Source: Lujinxingiaceae bacterium | GTDB taxonomy: Bacteria; Myxococcota_A; Bradymonadia; Bradymonadales; Bradymonadaceae | DNA: 64,000 bases | Direction: 5' to 3' | Assembly: GCA_013697635.1 (NCBI GenBank) | Contig: JACCWM010000036.1 | Coordinates: 62,001-126,000, forward strand | In this document: positions 33,542 through 43,146 of the stretch, piece after piece | How the letters are laid out: each line of letters starts with the position of its first letter | Position numbering within the stretch: the stretch's first letter is position 1 | Made by a program: the position numbers and the translations under genes | The notes under the pieces: model-generated | The model's input: only the letters and a program-made list of their open reading frames with translations | Told to the model about the DNA's origin: nothing | Database searches by the model: none

Positions 33542-35083
33542 ATGATGATGTTTGCCATGACTCCAAGCAAAATGGCTTGTTTATTGATGCTCTGCCTACT
33601 TGGTGCATGCAGTGGCAATGCCGATGTTGAACCCGCCTTTCAGTTTGAAGAGCCCATCGACGATGTCGCCTCCTTCGATGCCGATCCCGGCGATTTGAGC
33701 GAGCCCGATCGGGGTCACCAGCACGAGGAAGAGGTCGCGGTCGTCATTCCGTCGCGCGGCGCCGTCGATGGTGAGCCCTGCAAGCAAGACGTGGACTGTC
33801 GCGGGGGCACCTGCATCAACGCTCCAGACTGGCAAGACGGCTATTGCACGACCATGAATTGCATCGATCTGGAGAGCTGCGCCACGGACTACCAGGACAA
33901 CCGCTGTTTTCGTGGCAGCGAGCCCAACTTCTGTGTGCGCATGTGCCAGGTCGATGGCGATTGCCGTGATGGCTACATTTGCACCCGGGTGGGATTTCGC
34001 ACCTCGTTTTGCGCACCCGATACGACACCGCGCATCGACCTCGATGCACTTGAGAACCTGCCCTTCGAACTCAGCTGCACACCGAGCGAGGGTGGCACAG
34101 TCGAGTTCAGCTACGCGATCGCGCCCGAGACCTTGGCCTACATGGTCACGCCAATCTCGCGCGACGGCCGCCGGCTTCGCCCGTCGCATGTGACCACACC
34201 ATCGGGCGCCACGATCAACTTTCAAACCACCAACGCCTTTCAAACCGTGCCATCACAGCTCTTCGGTTCAATGAACCCGACCGTGGTGCCTGCCATCGGG
34301 CGCTTCGCCGACCAGCTCGAGAGCGGCGAGCACACCTACCACCTGCGTACCGAGGCCAACGAGGTCTGCCACTACTTGCTCGAGGAGAGCACGCCTGGCA
34401 CCACGATCGATCTCAATGTCTATTTGGTCGGCGTCCACGGTGTTACGGCGATCTCAGCAGAAGAGAATGCGAGCATACAGCGTGTGTTGAGTCAGTTCGC
34501 GGCGATCTACGAGAGCGCGGCGATCCGCCTTGGCGAGGTGAATTTTCACGACATCAGCGGCGACGATGCGCTGCGTTTCTCCGTGATTCGCTCTCAGACT
34601 GAGGTCATGCAGCTCGTGGCGCTTTCGCGCCAGCCCGAGGGCGATCTGAGCCGCAGCCTGAGCGCCAACATCTTCTTCGTGCGCCAGTTTGCCTTCTCCG
34701 ACGGTGGCGGCGCGATCGGAATTTCGCTGGGTCTGCCCGGTGCGGCCGGCCTTCACGGCTCACCAGTCAGCGGCGTCGTCTTTACCAGCGAATACATGGG
34801 GACGGCCTTTGAGGAGCGCGACGGCAGCGTCGTCGATGGCGACGATTTTACCGGCGTCGTGCTCGCCCACGAGTTGGGCCATTATCTGGGTCTGTTCCAC
34901 ACCAGTGAGCACTTCAGCCAGGGATTCGATCCGCTCGAAGACACGCCCGAGTGCCGCAGCGGCTTTCCATCGCGCTGCCCGGATCTGGGCAACTTGATGT
35001 TTCCGCTGGCAAGCGTTACCCACACCAACTTGACCGATGATCAGGCCTGGGTCGTGCGCGTCAACCCATTGACCAAAGATTAG
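33542..35083 (+). CDS. Secreted zinc metalloprotease lipoprotein
   Basis: 513 residues. Signal peptide with lipobox LLGAC. A Cys-rich module (about 77-160) with CRGGTC, NCIDLESCATD and CQVDGDC lies before a beta-rich central part. The zinc-binding HExxHxxGxxH of metzincins is at H443 (HELGHYLGLFH), with the usual downstream Met region (NLMFPLAS) as the Met-turn. It is likely a surface-anchored protease. No propeptide cysteine switch was identified. The HEAT-repeat gene follows in the same direction after about 15 bases. Confidence 0.85.
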   Translation: MMMFAMTPSKMACLLMLCLLGACSGNADVEPAFQFEEPIDDVASFDADPGDLSEPDRGHQHEEEVAVVIPSRGAVDGEPCKQDVDCRGGTCINAPDWQDGYCTTMNCIDLESCATDYQDNRCFRGSEPNFCVRMCQVDGDCRDGYICTRVGFRTSFCAPDTTPRIDLDALENLPFELSCTPSEGGTVEFSYAIAPETLAYMVTPISRDGRRLRPSHVTTPSGATINFQTTNAFQTVPSQLFGSMNPTVVPAIGRFADQLESGEHTYHLRTEANEVCHYLLEESTPGTTIDLNVYLVGVHGVTAISAEENASIQRVLSQFAAIYESAAIRLGEVNFHDISGDDALRFSVIRSQTEVMQLVALSRQPEGDLSRSLSANIFFVRQFAFSDGGGAIGISLGLPGAAGLHGSPVSGVVFTSEYMGTAFEERDGSVVDGDDFTGVVLAHELGHYLGLFHTSEHFSQGFDPLEDTPECRSGFPSRCPDLGNLMFPLASVTHTNLTDDQAWVVRVNPLTKD

Positions 35084-35100
35084 GCAGCCTGGAGCCCTTG

Positions 35101-35697
35101 ATGTTCTCACGAATTGCATGGATGAAAGTTTTGGTGGGATCGGCCCTGAGCCTTTTTCTGGCGCACAGCGCGCTCGCCCAAAAACATGACGTGGTCACGC
35201 GCCCGAGCGCGCCGCTCAAGCCCGACGCCGAGGCCAGCCACGAGCGCGCGAAGCTGCTGCTTTCGGGCTACCACGGGCTTGTGAGTCAAGCGGAGTTGGA
35301 GAGCGCCGTTCCCAACGCACGTGAGGTGATGTTTGACATCGCGCGCGATAAGGCCAGCGCTGAGCTGCACCGCCAACGCGCGGTGGCAGCGCTGGGCTTC
35401 TGGCCCGACGCCACGGTTCACGCCTTGTTCCGCGCGCTCTTGAGCGCGAGCGATTCCAGCGAGGGCCTGCGCCACCAACTCATCGGCCATCTGGCGCGCG
35501 TCTTTGGCGACGCGGCGCTGGCCGACATCGCGCCCTATCTGGCCGATGACGACGTGCAGCTTCGCCTCACGGCGATCAGCGCGCTGGGCATGCTCGGCAC
35601 AGACGAGGCCCTCTTGCTCCTCGCAAAGGCTGGTAAGAGCGAATCAAACCCCGTCGTGCTCGAGCGAATCGCTCAGGCCGGTCGTCATGTGCGATGA
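35101..35697 (+). CDS. Exported HEAT-repeat-like protein
   Basis: 198 residues from the ATG at 35101. Signal peptide ends near HSALAQ. The mature part is helical and has HEAT-like repeats (HRQRAVAALGFWPDATVHALFRALL, DVQLRLTAISALGMLGTDEALLLL). HEAT repeats usually bind other proteins. It lies close behind the metalloprotease gene and may be cotranscribed with it. Partner unknown. Confidence 0.75.
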   Translation: MFSRIAWMKVLVGSALSLFLAHSALAQKHDVVTRPSAPLKPDAEASHERAKLLLSGYHGLVSQAELESAVPNAREVMFDIARDKASAELHRQRAVAALGFWPDATVHALFRALLSASDSSEGLRHQLIGHLARVFGDAALADIAPYLADDDVQLRLTAISALGMLGTDEALLLLAKAGKSESNPVVLERIAQAGRHVR

Positions 35698-35706
35698 GGC
35701 GCTGGC

Positions 35707-36303
35707 TTAGCGCTCGGCGCTCTGGAGCATCGCGACATCGCGCTCAAAGTAAAGCGTGTAGCGCACCTGACCGGTGAGCCACTTGCTTTGAATGCTCGTG
35801 TGCACCATCAGGCGCTGGCCGTCATCGATGAATTCATACACATCTTGTCGCTGACCATGCTCGGTCGCATAGGTCTGAACCATGCGTGAGCCATCCTCAA
35901 AGGCATGGGAGAGCGCATAGCGATCGCCCGAGGCGCTGACCAGCTCGATCGCACGCCCGTCGACCGGCGCGGCGCTGGGCTGGCGGTCCTCGCACTGCAC
36001 GCTGGTTTCAGCGGCTTGCACGTCGAAAACGAAGTTTGCACAGGGATGGGTCAGCCCGCGCAGCTTGCCGCGCGCTTTGCCCCGCGTAAACATGCTCATG
36101 CTACCGACGGCGCGGTCAATGGCCTTGTTGACGCGGCTCTGCATCGTCTGGGCAGATTCGACCGAGACGAAGACGCCGCCGAAGTAGTTCGGCACAGCCT
36201 CGCCCGATTCGTGCTTTAACGAGGGCATTTGTTGCGCGGTGGCCATTGAAATCGGCAACGCAAGGAGGACCAGCAAGATGGTGACAGCGATATGTTTGCT
36301 CAT
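35707..36303 (-). CDS. Exported hypothetical protein
   Basis: 198 residues from the ATG at 36303; the longer frame to 36351 lacks a signal-compatible start. Signal peptide (VTILLVLLALPISMATAQQ) precedes a beta-rich region with two Cys (HPCANF and VQCEDRQ). No family recognised. It is transcribed divergently from the EEP gene and convergently with the HEAT gene. Confidence 0.7.
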   Translation of the reverse strand: MSKHIAVTILLVLLALPISMATAQQMPSLKHESGEAVPNYFGGVFVSVESAQTMQSRVNKAIDRAVGSMSMFTRGKARGKLRGLTHPCANFVFDVQAAETSVQCEDRQPSAAPVDGRAIELVSASGDRYALSHAFEDGSRMVQTYATEHGQRQDVYEFIDDGQRLMVHTSIQSKWLTGQVRYTLYFERDVAMLQSAER

Positions 36304-36522
36304 ACAAGCCCGTAGTAACGATGGACATTGAGGCGCGCCTAGATGCGCCATAAGATGTTGAAACTTAACAACTTTATACGGCGCAATCCAATTTCATCGC
36401 GGCGAAATTTCTTTGAATGGGCTCTAGCCTTGGTCACGCTCAATAGCATAACGGCTGGCGATCGCGCGTTGTACAAAGCGCACGCACGAGGCCTTTGCAC
36501 ATCTTGCGAGCGCTGAAATTCA

Positions 36523-37863
36523 ATGGGTCATTCACATTTCTCTACAGGATCCCAAGGGGGCGAGGGCTGCACGATTCGGCTGATCTGGTACAACACATTC
36601 TTGTTGCACGGCATCGAGCTGAACGCGCGCATGGTCAGCGATCTCGTGGCGATGGGCGCTCCGACGCTCACGCCGGCGCTGGGGACGCTGGCCGCGCTGG
36701 GCGAGAAGCTCTCGCTCGGGCCGCGCTCGCGGCTTCGCGTGGGCGCCAAGCCCTCGACCAGGCAGCGCGCCAGCGAGCTCGGCGCGCGATTGGGCGAGCT
36801 GCACAGAGCGCAGGGCGCCGAAGTGATGGTGGCGGCCTTGGGCGAGGTGTTTTGCCCGCAACTACTCGACACAATTCGCGATGGGTTGGATGAGACCGGG
36901 GTGCTGGGCGCATCCGGGCCTGGCGCAGGGATGGGTGGCGCGGGATTGGGCGGTGCAGGCAACGAGCCGCCACGGTGGATGCAATCGCTGGCGGCTGCTG
37001 CAAGCGACGAGTTGCCCATGAGCAGCGGCTTGCGTACCTTGAGCGTGGGGCGGCCGATAAGCCGCGTGGTCGCCGAGCCGTTTCATCTGACCCGGGCGGC
37101 CCACGATGGCTCCGCTTTGACGCTGCTCAACCGCGGCCATCCGATTCGCGACCCGGACTTCTGGGCCAACAAGGGCGTGTTGCTCACAGAGATCGATCTG
37201 GGCTTTGGTGGCATCGAGCTGTACACGACGCACTTGTTCTCAGGCCAGGTGATAGGCGAGGCGCTATGGCTCGGGCTGCAGCGGCTGACGAGGCGAAGGC
37301 CCTGGCTCGCGGGCACGCTGGCGCGGGCACTTCAAAACCCCGTGGCCGCCCGGCTCCTGGATCGTTTCGAGGCCCAGCGCCACTTCTTCTCACTGCCAAA
37401 AAAGAAGCGACTGCTCGTGCAACGCGCCCAACTTCGCCAGCTCAACGAGTTCATTTGTCGCCACCACCGTGCGCAAAACGTCGTGGTGGTGGCCGGCGAC
37501 TTCAACCTCAACTGGCACGACGCCTCAGCGCGAGCGCTGCTCGCCGACACGCTCGATCAGCTCGCCGGGGCAGGCATTGTGCTCGATGACGTCTGGGCTG
37601 GCGCACGGGCCAACGACTCAAGCCTGGTCACGATGATCGAGCCGGCTTGCTTGTTTGAGTACGAGCAGAGCCAGGCGTCAACGCCTGAGTGGCTCGACTA
37701 CGTCTTTATCGAGCGTGAAACCGAGGCCCATGAGGCGACGCTCGCGATCGCGAGCCAACAACTTCGCCACTTTGCGCGCCAGCCTGGAAGCGAGGGGATG
37801 CGCTTTCTCTCCGATCACATCGGGCTCGAGGTCATGCTTCGCGCAGCGCCCAGACGCCCCTGA
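36523..37863 (+). CDS. Endonuclease/exonuclease/phosphatase (EEP) family protein
   Basis: 446 residues, no signal peptide. EEP-fold motifs in order: WYNTFLL near the N-terminus, ELYTTHLFSG, the metal/catalytic block VVAGDFNLNW, and SDHIGLEV near the C-terminus. There is a long Gly/Ala-rich insertion between 120 and 170 that is unusual for the family. Members include sphingomyelinases, inositol phosphatases and nucleases; the substrate is not clear. The last 32 bases overlap the end of the dipeptidase gene on the opposite strand. Confidence 0.8.
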   Translation: MGHSHFSTGSQGGEGCTIRLIWYNTFLLHGIELNARMVSDLVAMGAPTLTPALGTLAALGEKLSLGPRSRLRVGAKPSTRQRASELGARLGELHRAQGAEVMVAALGEVFCPQLLDTIRDGLDETGVLGASGPGAGMGGAGLGGAGNEPPRWMQSLAAAASDELPMSSGLRTLSVGRPISRVVAEPFHLTRAAHDGSALTLLNRGHPIRDPDFWANKGVLLTEIDLGFGGIELYTTHLFSGQVIGEALWLGLQRLTRRRPWLAGTLARALQNPVAARLLDRFEAQRHFFSLPKKKRLLVQRAQLRQLNEFICRHHRAQNVVVVAGDFNLNWHDASARALLADTLDQLAGAGIVLDDVWAGARANDSSLVTMIEPACLFEYEQSQASTPEWLDYVFIERETEAHEATLAIASQQLRHFARQPGSEGMRFLSDHIGLEVMLRAAPRRP

Positions 37864-38827
37864 AGACGCGCTCGGCATTCTCGCCGCAGATCTTCAAGAT
37901 GTCGGCCTCGCCATAGCCGCGCTTGCGCAGGCCATCGGGGATACGATTGATGTCGCGACAGTCGCGATGATCGCTCAAGATCGAGGGTAGCCAGCCGTCA
38001 TAGTCCGAGCCTATCGCGACGAAATCGACGCCAACGCGCTCAACGACGTGCTCGAGGTGATTGAGCAGAACCTCGGTGTCGGCCTTGAGCTTGCCGGCCA
38101 GAAAAATCGGCGCGAAGATCAAACCGATCAGGCCGCCGGTTTGGGCAATGGCGTCGATCTCCTTGTCGGAGATGTTTCGCGCATGGTCGTGGATAGCCTT
38201 GACGCCGGTATGCGTGCAGAAGATCGGCGCCTTGGCTGCGGCGCAAGCATCGAGCGCGCTTGGGGTGTTGAGGTGAGCGACGTCGACGGCGATGCCAAAG
38301 CGGTTGCAGGCGGCCACAACCTCGCGGCCAAAGGCAGTCAGCCCGTCGATCTCGTTAGCGCCGCGGCCCATCGAAGAGGTGGCCGCGTGGTTGCTCGAGA
38401 AGTGAGCCAGCGTCAGGTAGGCCACGCCGCGGGCGGCGAGCTGTTCGACGCGCTCGAGGCGGCCGTTGAGCATGTGCGCGCCTTCGACGCCGGGCGCCAT
38501 ACCGAGCTTGCTCTGCTCGCGCGCACGCTGCCAATCCTCAGGGCTGTGAACGCGAAGGCAGCGCTCGTCGCCGGCACACAGGGCGTCGAGATAGTCGATC
38601 TGCTTGTTGGCCTCGGCCCAGCCCTTCTCGCTCTCCCAGGGAAAGTAGTGCACGCCCATGCACGCCCCCAGATAGCCGGCCTCGATCATGCGCGGAATGT
38701 CGGCGTGCCAGAACAGGGGCTGGCCCCGCAGGCCGGCGCGGTGGCGCTTTTCCACGTCGTAGCCAAAGAGGCGTTGTTGGATGATGCTGTCGACGTGGAG
38801 GTCGAGAAAGGCTGGAGAAGGCATCAT
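37832..38827 (-). CDS. Membrane dipeptidase family (M19) metallopeptidase
   Basis: 331 residues. Zinc-site motifs: LHVDSI near the N-terminus, EGAHML in the middle, HTGVKAIHDH and SDYDG. Renal-dipeptidase-like TIM-barrel enzymes hydrolyse dipeptides. No signal peptide, so it is likely cytosolic. Its start overlaps the stop of the fRMsr gene upstream by four bases, and the two would be coupled. Confidence 0.9.
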   Translation of the reverse strand: MMPSPAFLDLHVDSIIQQRLFGYDVEKRHRAGLRGQPLFWHADIPRMIEAGYLGACMGVHYFPWESEKGWAEANKQIDYLDALCAGDERCLRVHSPEDWQRAREQSKLGMAPGVEGAHMLNGRLERVEQLAARGVAYLTLAHFSSNHAATSSMGRGANEIDGLTAFGREVVAACNRFGIAVDVAHLNTPSALDACAAAKAPIFCTHTGVKAIHDHARNISDKEIDAIAQTGGLIGLIFAPIFLAGKLKADTEVLLNHLEHVVERVGVDFVAIGSDYDGWLPSILSDHRDCRDINRIPDGLRKRGYGEADILKICGENAERVFRGVWALREA

Positions 38828-39363
38828 TTGGCTCGCAAATTAGGGTGGGCCATCGCAGGTGGATCCATTCCATAGCGCGCGCCCAACCGGGCGCACAACT
38901 GTTCGAGGTGGAGCTGATCGAGCGCGCCAAAGGCCGCCGGCAAATCCGAGTCGACATCGAGCACGGCCAATAGCTCGCCGGCTGCACTGAGCACGGGCAC
39001 GACGATCTCCGATCGCGTAGTGGCCGAGCAGGCGATGTGGTCGGCAACGGCGTGCACGTCGTCGACGCGCTGAGTCAGCCGGCTCGAGGCCGCCTTGCCG
39101 CACACCCCGCGGGAAAACGCGATGCGCAGGCAGCCGTGGCCGCCCTGATAGGGGCCAACGACCAACGTCTGGTGGCCGACAACGCGGTAAAAGCCTGTCC
39201 AATGGAAGTAGCCAAAGCCGTGGTGCAGCTCGCAGGCCACCGTGGCCATGGCCGCAGTCCAGTCGTCCTCGTCCGCGAGCAATGCCTCGATGCGCTCGAG
39301 CACGAGCGCATAGTGCCGACTGCGCGCATCGTCGCTGGCGCTGACTTGAAGAGGTTCGACCAT
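38824..39363 (-). CDS. msrC: Free methionine-(R)-sulfoxide reductase (GAF type)
   Basis: 179-residue single GAF domain. The three cysteines of the family are present: C78 (HGCLRIAF), C88 (RGVCGKA) and C112 (HIACSA). WTGFY and VGPYQG are the other signature parts. It reduces free methionine-R-sulfoxide using thioredoxin. It is the first gene of a coupled pair with an M19 dipeptidase and joins two MsrB-type genes in the window. Confidence 0.92.
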   Translation of the reverse strand: MVEPLQVSASDDARSRHYALVLERIEALLADEDDWTAAMATVACELHHGFGYFHWTGFYRVVGHQTLVVGPYQGGHGCLRIAFSRGVCGKAASSRLTQRVDDVHAVADHIACSATTRSEIVVPVLSAAGELLAVLDVDSDLPAAFGALDQLHLEQLCARLGARYGMDPPAMAHPNLRAK

Positions 39364-39492
39364 GGGTTGCTCACGCTTGCAAAAACCACCTGAATAAACG
39401 AGCTTGGTCTAACCAATATGAACTGAATCGAGCGTTGTCGAGCCCAAACGACGCGCTCGATTGGGCCCACCATCCAAACTGAGAAGAAAACC

Positions 39493-41052
39493 ATGCGCGA
39501 TAGTCATGACGTCATCATCGTCGGTGCCGGTCACAACGGCCTGGTCAGCGCCGTATTGCTCGCCCGCGCCGGGCTCGACGTGCTCGTGCTCGAGGAAAAG
39601 GAGCGCGTCGGCGGCGCGGTGCGAACCGAGTATCCCTTTGCGGCCGCGCCGAATCTGGGCACCTCGACGGGCGCCTATTTGCTCGGCCTGATGCCGCCCG
39701 AGCTGGTCACCAAGCTTGGCGTCGAGCTTCCCTTGATCCGGCGCGACCCGCACTACTTCTTGCCGACGACGGACAATCGCTACCTGCTCTTTGGCTCGGA
39801 CCAGGAGGAGACGCGCCGCCAATTTGTCGAGTTCTTCTCGCAAAAGGACTGGGAGGCGAACTGCGCGCTGCAAGACGAGATCGCCAAGCTTCGCGAGGAC
39901 ATCGCCCCGACCTGGCTCGCGGAGCCGGCGAGCATCGAGCAGACGGCCGAGCGCTACGTGCGCCCTGCCCTTCGCGATGTCTTTGTCGACTTGTGCCGCG
40001 GCTCGGTGGGCGACTACCTCGATCGCTTCGGCTTTCAAAGCGATCTGGTCAAGGCCATGTACGCCGTAACGGACGGCTTCTCGGGCCTTAACGGCACCTG
40101 GGACACGCCCGGCACGGGCATGAACTTTCTCGTGCACAACATGTGCAGGCTGCCCGGCGCCGATGGCACATGGATGATCGTCAAAGGCGGCATGGGCACG
40201 GTCTCCGACGCCTTTGCCAGGGCGGCCAAAGAGGCTGGCGCCGAAATCGAGGTGGGCTGCGGAGTTGTCGCCGTCGAGCGCACGGCCGGTCGCGCAAGCG
40301 GCGTCGCCCTGGCCGATGGCAGCGTGCGCCGCGCCAAGACGGTGATCTTCAATGCCGACCCGTTTCGCATGCGCGACGTGCTCGGCGCAGCCGATCTACC
40401 CTCCGAATACAACGCCCGGCTGGACAATTACCGCCGCGACGGCACAACGCTCAAAGTCAACATGGCGCTGAGCGGGCTACCGCAGTTTACATGCCTGCCC
40501 GAAGCACGCGGCCAGCATGGAACGACCATTCATCTGCTCCCGCAAGAAAAAGATGTCATGCGCTCGCTTCGCACGGGCTTTGACGAGGTGCAACAGGGTC
40601 GGCTTCCCGAATTTCCAACGATCGAGTGGTACATCCACACCACCGTCGACCCCTCGCTCCAAGACGAGCACGGCCACCACAACTCCGCGCTCTTTGTCCA
40701 GTGGGTGCCCTACGAGCTCGCCGGCACGAGCTGGGAGGCCGAGGAGAGCCGTTATGTCAAACACCTGCTCTCGATCTGCGATCGTTTCGCCCCCGGCACA
40801 AGCGATCTGGTCGTCGACACCTTCGTGCTGCATCCGGCGCGCATCGAGTCCTACTTCGGGATAACGCGCGGACACATCCACCACATCGACAACGGCTTTG
40901 GCTTCGACGACCGCCTCCCCTACGCCACACCCGTGGCGGGCGTCTATTCGTGCAGCGCCGGCTGCCATCCGGCAGGCTCGGTCATTGGTGCCGCCGGCCA
41001 CAACGCCGCGATGGCCGTGCTTCGCGACCTGGACATCAAAAATAACGCTTAA
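39493..41052 (+). CDS. PYROXD2/phytoene-desaturase-like FAD oxidoreductase
   Basis: 519 residues. The FAD-binding N-terminus is VIIVGAGHNGLVSAVLLARAG with the downstream GG motif (ERVGGAVRTE). The C-terminal FAD block is around CHPAGSVIGAAGHNAA. This layout matches the PYROXD2 / phytoene desaturase (CrtI-like) superfamily. The substrate is unknown. It stands alone; carotenoid genes are not in the window. Confidence 0.85.
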   Translation: MRDSHDVIIVGAGHNGLVSAVLLARAGLDVLVLEEKERVGGAVRTEYPFAAAPNLGTSTGAYLLGLMPPELVTKLGVELPLIRRDPHYFLPTTDNRYLLFGSDQEETRRQFVEFFSQKDWEANCALQDEIAKLREDIAPTWLAEPASIEQTAERYVRPALRDVFVDLCRGSVGDYLDRFGFQSDLVKAMYAVTDGFSGLNGTWDTPGTGMNFLVHNMCRLPGADGTWMIVKGGMGTVSDAFARAAKEAGAEIEVGCGVVAVERTAGRASGVALADGSVRRAKTVIFNADPFRMRDVLGAADLPSEYNARLDNYRRDGTTLKVNMALSGLPQFTCLPEARGQHGTTIHLLPQEKDVMRSLRTGFDEVQQGRLPEFPTIEWYIHTTVDPSLQDEHGHHNSALFVQWVPYELAGTSWEAEESRYVKHLLSICDRFAPGTSDLVVDTFVLHPARIESYFGITRGHIHHIDNGFGFDDRLPYATPVAGVYSCSAGCHPAGSVIGAAGHNAAMAVLRDLDIKNNA

Positions 41053-41096
41053 AACCAACCACTTGCGCGCACCTATGGCACGCGCACTGGATCGTC

Positions 41097-42854
41097 TCAG
41101 CGGAATCCACCGACCCCCGTCCACCAGTGTTTGTAGGTCGAGTCACTCTTGTGAAAGTAGCCGATGCCGACCTCGTTGGTGTTCGAGGCCATGATGTTCT
41201 TGCAGTGCCCCGAGGAGTTCATCCAGCCGTTAACGGCGGCCGTCGGTGTCGAATAGCCGGCGGCGACGTTCTCGTTTCGCGGTGATCCGGGGTAGTTGGC
41301 GCGTTGGATTCGCTGAGAGAAGGTGCTGCCGTCCGAGCCTGTGTGACTCATGTTGTTGGTCTGGCCCATGTCCACGCTGTGACAGCGCGCCGCCTCGGTC
41401 AAGGCCGCGTGTACCTTGACGGCAGGCACGGCCGGGTAGTTCGTGCCACCGCAGTTTGCACCTTGAGCGCGGCGCTGGTTGATCTGGGTGATCACCTCGG
41501 TCTCGAAGTTCTTCCAGGCCGTGGGCCAGCTCGCCGGATTTTTGCAGTCGACTACGCAATCGGTGTCGTTGGCGGCCGTGCAACCCGCCGGACAGCAGCC
41601 GTCGCCGCTCGTGCAGGCCGTGACCGCGCTCTGGGTACACTTGGAAGTGCACGTTTGGGCGCTTCCACTCAAGGTGCCCACCGTGCAGGAGTTGCCGTCG
41701 TTGCAGCTCGTCGGGCAGCTCGCCACCGGATCGCAGGTCTCGCCGGCCTCGACGACACCGTTGCCACACGAGGCCGCACAATCGTTGTCGTTGGTGGCGT
41801 TGCAGCCAGGCGGGCAACAGCCGTCGTTACTCTTGCAGGTGGTGATCGCCACCTGGGTGCACGACGCGGTGCACGACTGGGCGCTACCGCTCAGGGTGCC
41901 CACCGTGCAGGAGTTGCCGTCGTTGCAGCTCGTCGGGCAGCTCGCCACCGGATCGCAGGTCTCGCCGGCCTCGACGACACCGTTGCCGCACGAGGCGCTG
42001 CAGTCGTTATCGTTCGCAGAAGTACAGCCGCTTGGACAGCAACCGTCGTCGTGCTTGCAAGCGGTGACCGCCGTTTGGGTGCACTCGGCATCACAGGTCT
42101 GGGCGCTGCCGGTCATTACTCCTACCGTGCAGGCATTGCCGTCGTTGCAGCTCGTCGGACAACTCCCCGGTGGGTCACACTTCTCGCCGGCTTCGAGCGC
42201 ACCATTGCCACAGTTTGCGGAGCAATCGTTGTCGTTGTTGGCCGTGCAGCCAAGCGGACAACATCCGTCACCGCTGACACACTCGGTGACGGGGCTTTGC
42301 GAGCAGCGCGCATTGCAGTTGGCTGCACTTCCAATCATCACGCTGTTGGTGCAGGCATCGGCGGCGGCGCAGGATTGTGGACAGCTCGAGGGCGGGTCGC
42401 AGCTCTCATTGTCATCGATCACACCGTTGCCACACGTCGCCGAACAATCGCTGTCATCATCGGCGGTGCAGCCGGCCGGGCAGCAGCCGTCGTCATCAAC
42501 ACAGAGCGCGATCGCCCTTTGAACGCAACGTGCGTTGCATTGATCGGGGCTGCCGAGCATCTCGCCCACTGTGCACGCATTGCCGTCATCGCAGGTTTGT
42601 GGGCAGCTCGAGGGCGGATCGCAGCGCTCGCCATCCTCGAGCACACCATTGCCACAGATCGATTCGCCGGGCAGGGCCGTATCCGCGACGTCGCGCACGT
42701 CGAAAACAGCTGCAGCATCCGCAGCGGCGTCATCGGGTTGCGTCGTAGGATTGCGCGTGTCGATACCCAGGGTCAGGCTGCCATCGAGGCATCCGCTCGC
42801 GGCGCTGATCATAAAAAGGGCGACGATTGCAAACCGCGTTAAACCGGTTTTCAT
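41097..42854 (-). CDS. CAP/SCP-domain lipoprotein with five Cys-rich repeats
   Basis: 585 residues from the ATG at 42854. Signal peptide with lipobox AASGC. Five successive 74-residue units each start with CGNGxxExGExCD and end in DGCCPxGCTxxxDxDC; they resemble the DUF4215/myxobacterial Cys-rich repeat. The last ~145 residues form a CAP (SCP/PR-1) domain with QINQRRAQGANC, HSVDMGQTNNMSHTG and SSGHCKNIM. Units 4 and 5 are nearly identical in DNA. It is likely a surface-exposed protein of unknown target. Confidence 0.9.
   Translation of the reverse strand: MKTGLTRFAIVALFMISAASGCLDGSLTLGIDTRNPTTQPDDAAADAAAVFDVRDVADTALPGESICGNGVLEDGERCDPPSSCPQTCDDGNACTVGEMLGSPDQCNARCVQRAIALCVDDDGCCPAGCTADDDSDCSATCGNGVIDDNESCDPPSSCPQSCAAADACTNSVMIGSAANCNARCSQSPVTECVSGDGCCPLGCTANNDNDCSANCGNGALEAGEKCDPPGSCPTSCNDGNACTVGVMTGSAQTCDAECTQTAVTACKHDDGCCPSGCTSANDNDCSASCGNGVVEAGETCDPVASCPTSCNDGNSCTVGTLSGSAQSCTASCTQVAITTCKSNDGCCPPGCNATNDNDCAASCGNGVVEAGETCDPVASCPTSCNDGNSCTVGTLSGSAQTCTSKCTQSAVTACTSGDGCCPAGCTAANDTDCVVDCKNPASWPTAWKNFETEVITQINQRRAQGANCGGTNYPAVPAVKVHAALTEAARCHSVDMGQTNNMSHTGSDGSTFSQRIQRANYPGSPRNENVAAGYSTPTAAVNGWMNSSGHCKNIMASNTNEVGIGYFHKSDSTYKHWWTGVGGFR
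41547..42656 (-). repeat. Five tandem 222-bp in-frame repeats
   Basis: The codons for CGNG begin at 42656, 42434, 42212, 41990 and 41768, exactly 222 bases apart each time. Units at 41990 and 41768 share runs of nearly 100 identical bases (41673-41767 against 41895-41989), showing a recent duplication. Confidence 0.95.
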
Positions 42855-43146
42855 GTTTTGCTCATGCGTTCGGCCCGTCAGGTGACAGGTATTGGTTGAT
42901 GACACGCCCATGCTACCAGCATGGACGCGTCAAGACCAACATTGGACTGATTATAGGTGTCGAGTTGACCTCGCTCCGCACAGCATAGCATCCGGCTGCG
43001 AGCGGCATCCAGGCCGAAGGCGAAAAAGAACGCCAAATCAAGGACATAGCCTTGAAAAACCAAATACACACGGGCATGAGGGCTTGTTCTTCAGCGTTAT
43101 GCTACAGTCCTGCCCAACCGCTGGCCCTTTATGAGGAGAAATTGCC

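Noticed and set aside
41547-42656. Regular repeats considered as a CRISPR array
   Set aside because: The 222-bp units are coding, in frame and without short repeat/spacer structure.
41304-42842. 512-codon plus-strand frame and a second one at 41479-42522
   Set aside because: Both are antisense to the Cys-rich repeats of the CAP lipoprotein; their periodic sequence only mirrors the 222-bp repeats.
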